Positions 14,615-25,770 are shown, numbered from the stretch's first letter. The stretch is DNA of 64,000 nt from Syngnathus acus (GCF_901709675.1 NC_051094.1:11400501-11464500), one strand, 5' to 3'. Program-made: numbers and translations. The notes: a model not told the origin generated them from the letters alone.

Positions 14615-14733
14615 GTTGTGTAATTTCAAACCAATGAAACGTTTGCTTTGATGACAGCAAGTTGTTTTTAGTTTATGTGTAATGACTCCTTATAAGACAC
14701 AAACACTGCCCGTAAAAAATAAAGGCATTGCAA
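14615..14733. repeat. Dispersed ~119-bp repeat, copy B
   Basis: Same element as 1876-1994 and in the same orientation. Both copies start at GTTGTGTAATTT and stop shortly after GTAAAAAATAAAG plus GCA. In this copy a (CA)n run (14731-14749) follows immediately, which would fit a retroposed element ending in a simple-sequence tail. No target-site duplication was found. Confidence 0.7.
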
Positions 14734-14749
14734 CACACACACACACTCA

Positions 14750-17177
14750 CTCAAGTAAGAGAACGTTCAAGTGTATGGAGGGGGCTCACCATAACTAAGT
14801 TTGAATATTTTGGTCCTTACTGTTACTTTTTGATTATTCACAGTTTGTCGAGCACGGGCCTCTTCTTCCCTCCAGACAAAGTGGCAAAGGAGGGTTGCCA
14901 TTACAGTCATAATTTTGTTATCAGATCACTAATCAGTACTATACTCATATATTGATGTGTTTATTTGTACATGTTTCAGAAGTTAAAGAATGAGACAGAG
15001 AGGAGTCTAGAACGGCAAACCAGAGCGTGATGAATTTATAATGAACTCTCTGACCACATGTATGTAGAAGCAAGCAGATAATAACGCATACCAATCTTAC
15101 ACGGGCAAAATAGAGAAGAGACTGCCAAGTGGATAATAAAAGACCCAGTACTAATTAAATCACAATCGTATCTTAAATCAATCTGTTGTCAGTGCAAAAT
15201 GGATGAAAGATGCTGTAACAGAAGCAACCTTTGTCTGTGGCTGAGTCACAACACTAAATCACTTGATCAGCTCATTTACTGTATGCACCATACCATTTAT
15301 TAAAGATGAGGCAAAACTATAAAAATGATCTTCAAAAAGTGTGTCAGATGATTTAAAGCAGCTTTAGCATTAACTACCTGTCCTACTTACAGTTTGCAAT
15401 ATGCTACGCACAACAGACACCAAATTCTCTCAGCATCCGCTTGAACTTCCAAACATTTCCACCATCACCATCCACGCAGCCAAGCCTCACCCATCCATGC
15501 TGATGAATATTTTATGAAGATGCAAAGATTTCCTCCTTCTCGGAGTGTAATCAAATGCACACAGTGCTGCGGGGATTTAAAGAAAAGATATAAAGTCACA
15601 TCTTCAGGAAGAAATCCATTTTTCTCCAGGCTTGCATTCATTTAAGAATCAATGCAACTCTCGGGAGACTAGTCTCTTTGAATCACACAACCTTTTTGTT
15701 ATTAGTCTGATCTTCTTTAAACATGGTTAAACGGTTGGCAGCAATTGAATGGAGATACTTAGTCATTAAAATGCTGCCATGTAATTTTATATAAGATCCC
15801 ACTTTGAATTAAAAAAAAAAATCTAAAGTTGAATTGTGACCAGAATGCTAAATACAATTTGTAGATACCTATTCAATATTTAAAACTATCTTGCTCTCAG
15901 CTAAAATCATTTTGCTTTGAACTTGATAGATTCAACCGGAGGGGGTTTGATTGATGTATGACTTGTGTTTATTTTTATGGTCGTTCTCCCTGCCAGGATA
16001 TGATTCTATTAGAATAGCTGATATCCTTGGAATCATTGGCACAGTGTGCAATCCATCCTCTTGTTATTTTTATTGTCATGTTTGAAATGCTGTATTGCTG
16101 AACTGTTTTAATTAGTACTCTGCGCTTCATGGAGATCATTGTTCACGCTTGCCTAATTATATTTAGATGGGCCAAATCTCCATGAATGGAAACCATTTAT
16201 TCTGCATAGATGGTGAAGCAATGGACTTCTATCTTGGCCCCTGTGACAAGGCTATTACTGGTCTACTTTGACTTGGACACGCTAAATAAACACATCAATT
16301 TCAGAGGTCTGGAAAGTTAGGGATTGAGGCTAAGAGGGAAGTTATCAGCTGCACATGGTGGATGATATTGTACTGCATGGGGACCATATAAGTGTTTGCA
16401 TTGGCTGGATTAAGCAGTACTATTTTTTTAACCTCAGCAAGAGCACAAAGCTACTTACTGTTGAAAAAGCAACAGAGCGAAATGCTATACTTCCAGCCTG
16501 CATTTGCCTTCACAATGGTTATAAAATAGAGAGTGATGGGGGGGGGGGCACATGATTGGTGATGTACTTTTCTTTTTTTTTGCATTCATCCTCGCCTGAG
16601 ACCCAAGTGAATGTGATGGTTTCAGATTTGATTAGGCAGCCCAGGGGCCTCAGTAGTCCAGTTTTGCAATGGGCCGGCAGGGGCCTTGTACAGGCGTCTC
16701 ATTGCTCACCATGCCTCAGTGGTGATGTACACATCGAGTATGACCGCCCGCTTGATTTAAACGCAGTGCGCTACGATGTGGGACTGCGTTCACGCTGTGC
16801 AATATTGTGGCCCATTCATCCACTCACCACTGGACTGGACAAATACATCGGGCTTGCCATCATATTTATATATGGAGAAAGAGATCATTTTGTACGAGTG
16901 CTGTGTGACTAATGGACATCACTACCTGAAATATAAACTGCAGAAACCTACTGACACAAGCAGACTATTATTGGCAGTGTCACCATGTGTTATTAGAAAT
17001 GGATATTTAGCATGTCAACTTAATTATAGTATTGTTTCACAGGCATAGATGTAGCACAGTAAACAAGGGTACTCTCCTGGCCTTTAATTGTTGTTGCATT
17101 TGCTGTCAAATAAATATATTGTAAATGTAGAATACTGTACTGCCCTAAGGGTGTTTGGCATGGAGTTTACTTGAGGT
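14750..17177. other. Unique noncoding DNA with a possible regulatory block
   Basis: No gene is supported. The part at about 16010-16260 is free of simple repeats and contains TAATTAT (16154-16160) and several AT-rich homeodomain-type cores, a texture often seen in conserved noncoding elements; conservation was not tested. A G11 run lies at 16538-16548. Confidence 0.35.
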
Positions 17178-17344
17178 ATAGGGGTTGCCACTGGAATCTT
17201 CTTAAGCTCCTCCAAAGCATTTGACGCCATTAATCGTGGTATTTTACTGAGGAAATATGAATGATAAAGGTTTTGGGATGAAGGGTTGAGCTGGGTCAGC
17301 TGTACTTATTAAAGAACAGACAACAAGTTTTGAAGCTGGGTGAG
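17178..17344 (+). mobile_element. Decayed LINE reverse-transcriptase fragment
   Basis: Reading from 17178 gives IGVATGIFLSSSKAFDAIN and then RGILLRKYE before a stop. This matches the finger/palm block of jockey/L2/Rex-type LINE reverse transcriptases (pattern GVFxDxSKAFDxINHxILLxKL). After two stops the same frame resumes with DEGLSWVSC, and a one-base shift gives YLLKNRQQVLKLGE, the next conserved block (xxSWFxSYLxNRxQxVxxG). SKAFDAIN lies at 17211-17234. The order and spacing of the two blocks are right for the family. The fragment has in-frame stops and a frameshift, so it is a dead relic. The remaining RT, including the catalytic YADD-type motif, is not seen. Confidence 0.8.
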
Positions 17345-18679
17345 CACAGTCAAAGTGTTTGGACAGCACTCGGGATTCTGAAAGCCACTATGAGTCTCTT
17401 TGGGCCAAAAGCAAAAAGCTTTGAAGGTCCTCACTGCAAGCCACTGCTTTACAGCCATACACCAGAGCCAGTAAGGACCATTATTTTCTTGAATGCAAAT
17501 AAAATAAATAAAAAGAAAGAAGAGTTTGGGTATTACAAAGGCAAGCCTCTAGGAGAGTTTGTGGTTCATTAGTTTACACACACTGTCCTTCTGGTCGTAC
17601 TCCGTGAGGGATTGTGGTGATACATAAATTGTGCATCCGTCCACTTTGACATTCCTGGTTGCCATTAAAAACCCAGTCTGCAATATAGCGCCACCTTTGA
17701 GATCCACCTGCTGCTATATCAGTGTTTGTATTTATCTTACAAACTATCTCTGCTGCAAGTTCAGGGACTTTATAGCTCCCGGAGAGAGCAGCTAAATTCC
17801 TGGTATAAAGACTGCTCAGAATAGCCTACAAACAGACTTTTTCAATACATTGCAGTTGCAAGGTAAAACTGCCTCAAGTGAGGTTGGGAATGTTTTTGTA
17901 CTGCAGCACATACAGTATGTCATATATTTCTGGTATGCATCCCAAGGTATAAGAACCAATATCTTCTCTAATTCAAGTCTAGCATACGAGTGTGCGCCAA
18001 GCAGAGAGCACGTGATGCTTGCCACTCATTTCATAGGTGAAGCAACGACTGGTGTTCAAAAAGAGGAGGCTGGCAGGTGCATGATGTGGTTTTCACAGTT
18101 TTAGATTTTTCACTGGGCTGCCATGATGAAGACTGACATCTGAAGTATGACATCATGCCACTGGGCAGCTTCTTTGAGCTCAGCACCAGTGAGGTCACTG
18201 GTCTCCTAATGACTTCCTCAGGCTTCATAGCCGGCCTCCTTCTCTGCAGCCCATAGGGTTTCCTCAGCCCAGTGCTTGGCATAGGCTTCGTGGCACTGTG
18301 CTAGCCTTTCTGCTCATTGTCCTTAATCAAGAGATGTAGGCACACAAACATGCAGCAATTCAGTTAATGCATGCCCACTGGGGTCATTTAGAAGAAGCCG
18401 AGTGGAAAAAGTCCCCTGTGCACATACACACATAGTGCAATTATTTGTGCTACTGTGTTGACTGCTTGGTGTTCTGTACTTGTACATGTACATGCAAGTC
18501 TTTAAACATATGTTTTTCTTTTCCTTTGCACAGCAGTTTTGCTAATCGTTAATTTAATTTGAGGAGCAAGTTTCTAATTCCGAAGAGCGTTTTTATGCAG
18601 GTTGATGCCAAGCACCTGAATCAAGGATTTTATTAAACAGTAAAAATATGACACTATAATGAATAAAGAATTGGTTTCC
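17345..18679. other. Noncoding DNA beside the LINE relic
   Basis: The part just after 17344 may be decayed LINE but has no recognisable protein block. On the minus strand at about 18040-18330 two overlapping open frames of protein-like composition occur (see findings); neither is recognised. No RNA gene seen. Confidence 0.4.
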
Positions 18680-18729
18680 TAAAGTGATATATTTTTTGTA
18701 CTACATGCACTTCCAAAGGCAGAATGAGA
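18680..18729. repeat. 50-bp direct repeat, left copy
   Basis: Matches 19267-19316 at 46 of 50 positions by hand count, including an identical block TACTACATGCACTTCCAAAG that continues into GCA. Similarity stops sharply on both sides. The copies are 587 bp apart and bracket a retroposon copy. Confidence 0.85.
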
Positions 18730-18988
18730 TTACTGACTAATAATATTTAGCCAGACTGGCTGGCCAGCCAAAGCTCGTTGCTAGCTATAGCTGGGGTGGT
18801 TCAAGTGGCACAGAGCTTGCCTCAAACTCCGACGGCTGACATGTTGGTGAGGTGAACACGTCCAGCCCAGCAAAGCTTTTTGGGCTGTCTCTGTGATTCA
18901 ATTACTTAAGCCTGCAATTCTGAGTTTTGCTATTTGGTGTGTTTTGATGAAGCACAATATGCACATTTTCTCATTAACTTCAACGAAA

Positions 18989-19108
18989 CTGTGATTGACT
19001 GGCAACCAGTTCAGGATGTGCACTGCTTACCGCCCAAAGACGGCTGGCTTTAACACGCCCGGGACCCTTGTGAGGATAAGTGGTCCGGAGGATGAATGAA
19101 TGAATGAA
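18989..19108 (+). mobile_element. Teleost short retroposon, (GAAT)n tail
   Basis: Diagnostic phrases in order: GTGATTGACTGGCAACCAGT, TTCAGGATGTG, CTTACCGCCC, ACACGCCCGGGACCCTTGTG, AGGATAAG, then tail GGATGAATGAATGAATGA. It is the same family as 48047-48170 (forward) and 46021-46229 (reverse). The simple tetranucleotide tail argues for retroposition. Exact family name not assigned. Confidence 0.85.
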
Positions 19109-19266
19109 CTTCACTGCAAAACGGCTTATTTTGAGTCTTGACATGTAAGTTTGTGCACATAATCTTGTATTGGATACATTTATTTGCTCATCACTTACTC
19201 TCAATAACAAACAGCAATTCGTCATAACTTTTTTTTTTTTGCATTTTAAGTAATGGACCACAGGCA

Positions 19267-19316
19267 TAAAGTGATATTTTTTTCATACTACATGCACTTC
19301 CAAAGGCAGGATGAGA
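19267..19316. repeat. 50-bp direct repeat, right copy
   Basis: Right partner of 18680-18729; differs by three substitutions in the T-rich part and one A/G change near the end. Confidence 0.85.
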
Positions 19317-20904
19317 GGCATGTAAATCAGGCAGCCCATGTACTTCTTTAATATTTAACATAGGTTATTAGACAGGGCAAAGATTTGACCCCCGAGCACT
19401 GCTGCACATCACATGAATAACTAATGTTGGCTGATTATGTTAATCAGCAGTACTAGGCGGGGAGGGCTGTGCAGGATAGCAGATACTGCTGCGGGAGAGG
19501 TTGCAATCTCAAATGCATGACAAAAAAAAAGGAAAAACATGAGAGGATAGAACCAGCGCATCATTAGCGAGGGAAACAGCCAATAACTGTGCGCTGCACA
19601 TAGTGATTTACACTTCATTTGCTCAGCTTGAATTTTCCTTTCATATGGACACTGGAGACAAACATGCAGCATTTGTGATGTGACTGGCTGTAATCTCTTT
19701 TAACAGATAATCACATATTTGCATAATGATAAGGCAAATGGTAGTGAGAACATAAATCTATCCATCTTGCACACTGTTCTCCAAGCCAAGTAACCAGAAG
19801 TGGAAACCGATTGAGGGATCCAATAATAAAAGGGAGTACACTATTCACTCATAACTTTATTTTGGAGATTTCTGATGCCTTTCCGAGCCTTCACGGGATT
19901 TATGTAACCTGTCAGTTGCTTTCAAGTATTCTCTGAGAGTGTTATATAGGTGATGTGAGCGTTCAACAGCCCTTCCATCTGTGACATTTTTATCTTATGA
20001 GTGAGTGAACTTTAGATTCTCAGAAAGCAGTAATATGTATTTTTTTCAAAGACAACAGCACTCATTTTCAAAGTGTCATGAGGCCAGTGTCTGTCTTTTC
20101 TCATGTTTGTTTTGAGCTAAAGAAAAAAAAAACACGCTCATGAAAAACCATTTGGAGGGAAGAAGCGGGGTGATCGCAGCTATATTCTAGCCCCATCAGT
20201 AGAGCTCTGCGGCCCCCACCATAAAGAATTCCAACGAGACAATTTTGCGCTGTGTGGGGTGAGTTGACAGGGAGTGTTATTAAAGCACAGGGTGCTGACC
20301 GCTCTCAAAGTTATTAAAGTGCTGTGAGATTGTGTCTGTGATAGCCCCGCCGGTCGGAGTGTCCTTCACACGCAGGTACATTACAGTGGGGATATGGTCA
20401 TCACTGAAAGAGGAGTGAGAAGGGAGGGTGAGGAGGAGAAGGGTGAGAATAGACACAAGGAACCGCTATGTACCATTGTCACTCCAATTCACAAAAATCA
20501 TTGTTGACCCCAACCAATAGACTTCCACAGCTCCCAAGAACTAAGTTGCATGAATGCATTGATAAAAATATAAATGCTCTAGTAAGTAAATACACTTTTA
20601 AACTGGTACAAAACTTCAAAGTTTCAACTGCAGTCATGCAAGTCAAGAGAGACCTCAGCACAACTCTCAAGACTTTAGTTCATTCAGTGAGTATTCAAGG
20701 TTCACTTGATGATTTACATTAATGGGTACGGAAAATGGATGGATGGTTAACTTCTGCTTACACTTGTGTGATAGGTAAGTATCTGAAACCTAAGATGGGT
20801 GAAGCGCATCTGTGATGTGAGAGTGATTCACCTTTGCAAAGCGCCCATGTGATGTGGCATTAAAAGAGACCTCCATACATTAGTTTTGCTTTTTGCGCTT
20901 GGCC
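19317..20904. other. Unique noncoding DNA
   Basis: No gene is supported. The block 20150-20460 is richer in GC than its surroundings and free of simple repeats; nothing in it is recognised. A single (GGAT)-like run near 20740-20750 may be a leftover retroposon tail. Confidence 0.4.
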
Positions 20905-21120
20905 ACACTATGGTTGTGGATGAGCTAGAACCTATTCAAGATGACTTTGGCCAAGAGGCAGTGTACACCCTGGAAGTTAACAGTCAATCGTATAGCTAGC
21001 ACAAACAACCATTCAAACTCATTTTCATAGTCCAGAATTTTTTTTTTCCAATGAACCTAACACGTATTTTCGTAATGTGGGAGGAAGCCAGAGAGCCTGG
21101 AGCACTATGGCTGAGCAGCT
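20905..21120 (-). mobile_element. Degenerate teleost short retroposon, long form
   Basis: Reverse-oriented copy with phrases GAGCTAGAACCTATTCAAG, AGTGTACACCCTGGAAGTTA, CAGTCAATCG, CAAACAACCATTC, then AATGTGGGAGGAAGCC and GAGCCTGGAG. It has the longer 5' part (seen also at 46021-46229) that other copies lack. It is more diverged than the others and has a T-run inserted near 21040. Confidence 0.75.
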
Positions 21121-22756
21121 ACTTGCCCTGTGGTTTCAAGATTTTTTTTTTTTATTGATTATATGACTGGGCTGTTCTCTAGATATTTTAAGGAGCACTA
21201 AAATGGTATCAACATTAATAAGCTATTTGGACCTTCTCAATCTGTTTCAGCGCTTCTCTGACTTGACAGCCAGGGAGACCGCAGCACTCGATTTGTCACC
21301 AGGCCTGGATAAAACAAGACAACCACAGTTACTAGATTAGTTTGTGGCCTGTAACCACTGTACCTAATAGTATATTATCCAAGCTTCATCCAAGATCTCC
21401 TTGAGACCACTACTTCAGACATCTTGGGGAGACACGGTGGATGTATTGGCATCCCTTACACTGCTTTATGTGTAAAGGCACGCTCTACGGCTTCTTCTTC
21501 TTCTACTACTAATCCTGGTATATTTGGTCAATCTGCACACGTCAGAATGATTTTTATGTACGAAAGTGTGACGCATGAACACCCAAATCCCAACGGGATC
21601 AATATTATTAATGTCCATAAAAAAACAGTGCATCCGATCATAACTTAAATCTGAACTCTTGAAGACATTTTGTCCATGTAAGACAATGTTTCACTTTTAG
21701 TTATAAAATGATCTTCTGTAAGCAACAGAACCAGTATTATTCAGCAATTCTGGTGTTGTAAATGTTGTTAGACCTTGACATGAATCTTTGAAGGCTTTTC
21801 TTGCTTCTTGTCTAATTCTGCAGAGCTTCTCAGATCCTGCACTAAAAATCAATTGATTGAAATCCTTAATTGGTGATTAGCTGCTACTTTGTGGATCACA
21901 GGTCCTGGCAGCAGAATAAGCCTCACTCTTTAATAAGTGCTTGGTCAGTCGATGGCCAAGTATAATGGACAGTGCAGGGTTAGGCCAAGACTGTGATAGC
22001 TCCTCACTGCATCCACTCTTGACCTTGACTGACATTATGGTTCTTTGAAAATTTAAGTGCCCATCTTACAGTATGCCTGAGGCAATTTATGAGTCCATAC
22101 ACCTTTCCATAAGTCCCATTTATTGAATCTTTTGCTCCCGTTCACACCCAGTCTAGTGACGTGCTCAAATTATTGCTTATCAAAATGTGATCTATAAAGA
22201 AAATATGAATCTTAGCTGAAGGGATTGTTATCAGACGTGAGTCTCCGGCAAGGTGGTTATGCTCACTGTAAACAAGAAAATATTTTAAATGCATTTCCGT
22301 ATAGGTGACTTGGAAGGCGTAATACAGAAATGGATATATATATACTATACTGACATTTTTTTTGTTTTTGTAGCCATACATGCATGTGCAGAAAAGTCCG
22401 AGCCCCAAATGCTCACAAAGCTGCTGGGGTTGCTTATTTAGTCTGAGATGACGACTCCAGAGACTGCTCTGTGGCTGTTTGCAGGGGGAGTCCTTTGGGG
22501 TGATAGTTGAGCTGAAAAGCCCAGTCAGAGCCAGTCAAAGGGAGCGTGGTGCAGTCTTGACCCTGGCTCCCCGCTCATTGTGTAGTGCAGCAGTGTAATG
22601 AGGCCCTGTGTGGATATTGATATGACAGAACAAAAGGCCAAGGTGCAGTAAGGACAGCAATCCACACGTTTCACACCATTTGTTTTTCACACCGTATCCA
22701 TCACATTAATGGGTCACCTTTCTGTGACAGCTCATGATTACCTGCTTACCCATGGA
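21121..22756. other. Unique noncoding DNA
   Basis: No gene is supported. There are T-runs near 21141 and a short AT tract at about 22331-22350. The block 22430-22690 is GC-richer and repeat-free, origin unknown. Confidence 0.45.
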
Positions 22757-22805
22757 GAGAGAAAGGGTGAGCGAGAGAGAGAAAGACAGAAAGAGAGAGG
22801 GAGGC
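22757..22805. repeat. Purine-rich (GA)n tract
   Basis: Near-continuous G/A run with few pyrimidine breaks, visible directly. Such tracts can form triplex DNA. Confidence 0.8.
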
Positions 22806-22868
22806 CAAAAGATAAGGAGCAAAGGGTGCTCCACTAGCCAGGGTAAAGGGTGAGCTGTGGTAGGAAAA

Positions 22869-22892
22869 GGGCTTAGGGAGAGGGGGGATGGG
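22869..22892 (+). other. G-quadruplex motif
   Basis: Four G runs of three or more separated by CTTA, AGA and AT fit the G3+N1-7 pattern. It lies at the end of a purine-rich stretch. Confidence 0.6.
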
Positions 22893-23132
22893 AAACCCTT
22901 TACCATTTTTTTATTCTTTCATGAAGATTGGGTCTGGCCCTGTCATCATCCCCACACAGAATTTATGACAGGTCAGCTCTCCATGTAGTCACCTGATGGA
23001 TGGAGAACATCCCGGTTTATTTGGGGCACAGTGGAAATGCACACAATTCCCAAAACTATATAAAGTATAATACACTATATCATAGTGTATGTGTTTGTGT
23101 GTGTGTGTCTGTGTATTTATACATGTATTTAT

Positions 23133-23199
23133 ATATTAGGGGCCTGGACTGGCTCCTATAATCCCGATTTGTCATTCATATTAGGGCCTGGACTCGCTC
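23133..23199. repeat. Short direct repeat pair
   Basis: ATATTAGGGGCCTGGACTGG plus CTC at 23133-23155 recurs as ATATTAGGGCCTGGACTCGC plus TC at 23178-23199. The units start 45 bp apart. Probably a local duplication next to the TG/AT-rich tracts at 23090-23135. Confidence 0.8.
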
Positions 23200-23283
23200 A
23201 GCCGTGGCAGCAAAACGACTTTTGTCATTTAGTTGCAGGGATACGTTTTTCCCAGAAATTAAATGTTATACTATATCTACTAA

Positions 23284-23342
23284 TCTATCTATTGATATAT
23301 AAATATATGTATATATATATTTAGATAGATAAGTAGATATAT
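23284..23342. repeat. AT/GATA-type low-complexity tract
   Basis: Interrupted TATA and TAGA units visible directly. The open frames across it are repeat translation only. Confidence 0.8.
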
Positions 23343-23828
23343 TGTAACATTTTCATGGATGGAGGATAGACAGAGGGGCGTAACTGGTAGCGGAAGCTTT
23401 TTTTCAATGCGAGTATAGACGATAGACGGGAACAGAGGGATGATTACATTATGAATAAGGACAGACGGACGGATGGAAGGGAGCCCAGGTTGCAGACAAA
23501 GGATGGTAAAATTTGGTAAAATGCCCATTGCTGTTTATTGTATTAATTCAGAACATTTTGAACCTCTTGCTTTTGCAAACCACTAGCAAGATCTCAGTTA
23601 ATTTTAAAATAATGCTCTTGCTACTCTTGGTAGAAAACGGTGGCAGAGGAGAAAGCAAGCACCTTGTTTTAATTTATGTGTCAAAATAATGTGATCATTT
23701 AGACCAGTCAAAAATATGATTGAAATGCATTTAATTTGTAACTCATCAATGTATCATGCTCTGCCAATGTCTGGGAATGATGCACATATGCTATTTGTTA
23801 ATTGCGAAAGGGTTGCTGCATATAACTG

Positions 23829-23847
23829 CAGACAGACAGACAGACAG
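23829..23847. repeat. (CAGA)n microsatellite
   Basis: About four and a half CAGA units. Confidence 0.85.
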
Positions 23848-24377
23848 TTCTTCATATGTCACTGCAATGCAGCAGATGAGGTGATGGTGTCAGTACATCT
23901 TGTCTTCCCAGTGAAGGCTTGCTATGCATTACACTAAAACATGAATTATATAAGTGGAACAACAGTGTTGGGACGGGACGTAAATCAGAAGGGAGAGACA
24001 TTGCTGACAAGTTTTGCTATTAAAAGATAATTGCAATCAAGGTGCAAGACGAGCAATGAAGTGGTGATAGCAGATAGATAGACAGCTGCAAAAGATGGAT
24101 TGTTTTAATTTGCACCAATTAAATTGAAGTTCACTGGATCATCTTCAATCTTCATGAATACTTGATTTTCTGGCCACTATAAAGCTATTAAAGAGAGTGA
24201 TTGGACTCTAAGCCTTGGTGTACCAAATTTCATGCTGCTGTACTTTCATTAACATTGGAAATAATAGTGCGGTACTAAATGTAAACCAATCAGTAAACCA
24301 GGTGTACAGTATATTATGTACAGATAATTGTTGTCTCATTGTGAATGAAATATTTTACTCAATTTCACCGACTGTGC

Positions 24378-24417
24378 GTGCAAGTGTGTGCATGTGTATG
24401 TGTGTGTATGTGTGTTT
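24378..24417. repeat. Imperfect (TG)n microsatellite
   Basis: TG dinucleotides with CA and TA interruptions. Confidence 0.8.
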
Positions 24418-24603
24418 CATCATGTTTTAGGGATAATAGATCTGTCTCTATAGTGACATTATGTGGACCTCTTGCGGTCGGGTTAAAAGCTGTACAGACA
24501 CACAAGGATCATCATCAGAGGGAAATGTGGCCCGTCCCAATTTTCCTGACATAAAAAACTGCTGTGTGCATTACAAGTTCTTGAAGCCAACAAATACTCC
24601 TTC

Positions 24604-24777
24604 GCCATGACACATATACAGGTCATGAGGTTGAGACTACCACAGTGGTATTACAAAACTTTGTTAAAGTCGTCTCCCATATCAGTATTATAAACTATAT
24701 CTATCTATCTATCTATCTATCTATCTGGCAGACAGACATATATACTATGTCCTCATGACCTGTATATGTGTCATGGC
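24604..24777. repeat. 27-bp perfect inverted repeat enclosing a (CTAT)n microsatellite
   Basis: Left arm 24604-24630 starts GCCATGACACATATACAGGT; right arm 24751-24777 is its exact reverse complement. The loop is 120 bp and includes (CTAT)n at 24701-24726. The triplet TTC flanks both outer ends (24601-24603 and 24778-24780). That could be a 3-bp target duplication of a tiny foldback or MITE-like element, or chance. There is no coding content. Confidence 0.85.
24701..24726. repeat. (CTAT)n microsatellite
   Basis: Six and a half perfect tetranucleotide units inside the loop of the inverted repeat at 24604-24777. Confidence 0.95.
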
Positions 24778-25678
24778 TTCAGGTCAGGCGAATGACCTGT
24801 AATGTCGCTTATCTATAATGAGATGACACATCAAAGATGCAGCTAATATGCATGTTATTACAAAGACATGCATTTAATGACAAGCGCGCACACACATGGT
24901 AGTGTCCCCAACCTTTGAAATAAATCAGTGTTTGTTTTTTTTGTTTTTTTAAACAAATGTCACTCATTTCATTACGGGTGGTTGTTCATGCTCAATTTAA
25001 CTTGATTCAAACAAAGTATTATTGCTAAATTTCCTGTCTGAAATATTTCACTTGCATGAATGCTGATGCGCTCTTGATGGAATGTTGTAATGTTTAAAGG
25101 TCAGTGATCGTCATGTTTATTTAACTCTGATGTACTATATGCTATTGTTGTGTTTTCAAAACCTTAGAAGCAGAATATTGGAGCAGAAATGTCACACATT
25201 CAAGGCAGAATTGTTTGCTGGTATGATGCTGTAAATCCCAATTCCATAAGAGAAAAGAGCGCTTGGAGTGGTCTAATGCCAGACATCATTGTGGGGGCTG
25301 CAAGCCATGCTCTACAATGTTTGCTTTTGAGCCACACTTGCTCCCAGGCAGGGGTGATTAGTGCTTGTCTGTAATTTGGCAACCTTGACCATGTAACCTT
25401 GCTAAAACTGGATTAACATTTTAGCCGTGTATTGCTAGAGATGCCTTAAAACATTTTCCATTTTTCTACTGCTTGATACAAGACTACAGACACCATTCAA
25501 ATAAGTGCTGCATGAGCACTCAAGGAGAAACCCTGATTAGACTTAAGCATGGTAAGTGTCAGAGAAACGTTGACATATCCATCTTGTCACTTTGTCACTT
25601 ACTGACGACATTACTACATTACCTTTACTACATTACCATTATTTATTATCGTTACACTAAGTAGAATCCTGTCAAATT
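24778..25678. other. Unique noncoding DNA
   Basis: Nothing recognised. The opposite-strand open frames at 25189-25382 overlap each other and show no domain. Confidence 0.5.
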
Positions 25679-25729
25679 TTAGAAATAATTGCACTTTTCC
25701 TCACGTGAGGAAAAGTGCAATTATTTCTA

Positions 25730-25730
<1 letters not shown>
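25679..25730. repeat. 52-bp perfect palindrome with no spacer
   Basis: Two 26-bp arms meet between 25704 and 25705. The left arm ends GCACTTTTCCTCAC and the right arm starts GTGAGGAAAAGTGC; pairing holds from 25679/25730 to the centre without a mismatch. The centre is CACGTG, an E-box core embedded in TCACGTGA. A (TA)18 tract begins five bases after the right arm. As DNA it could extrude a cruciform; as RNA it would fold to a 26-bp stem. Confidence 0.95.

Positions 25731-25734
<4 letters not shown>

Positions 25735-25770
<36 letters not shown>
25735..25770. repeat. (TA)18 microsatellite
   Basis: Uninterrupted TA dinucleotides beside the palindrome at 25679-25730; easily melted DNA. Confidence 0.97.
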
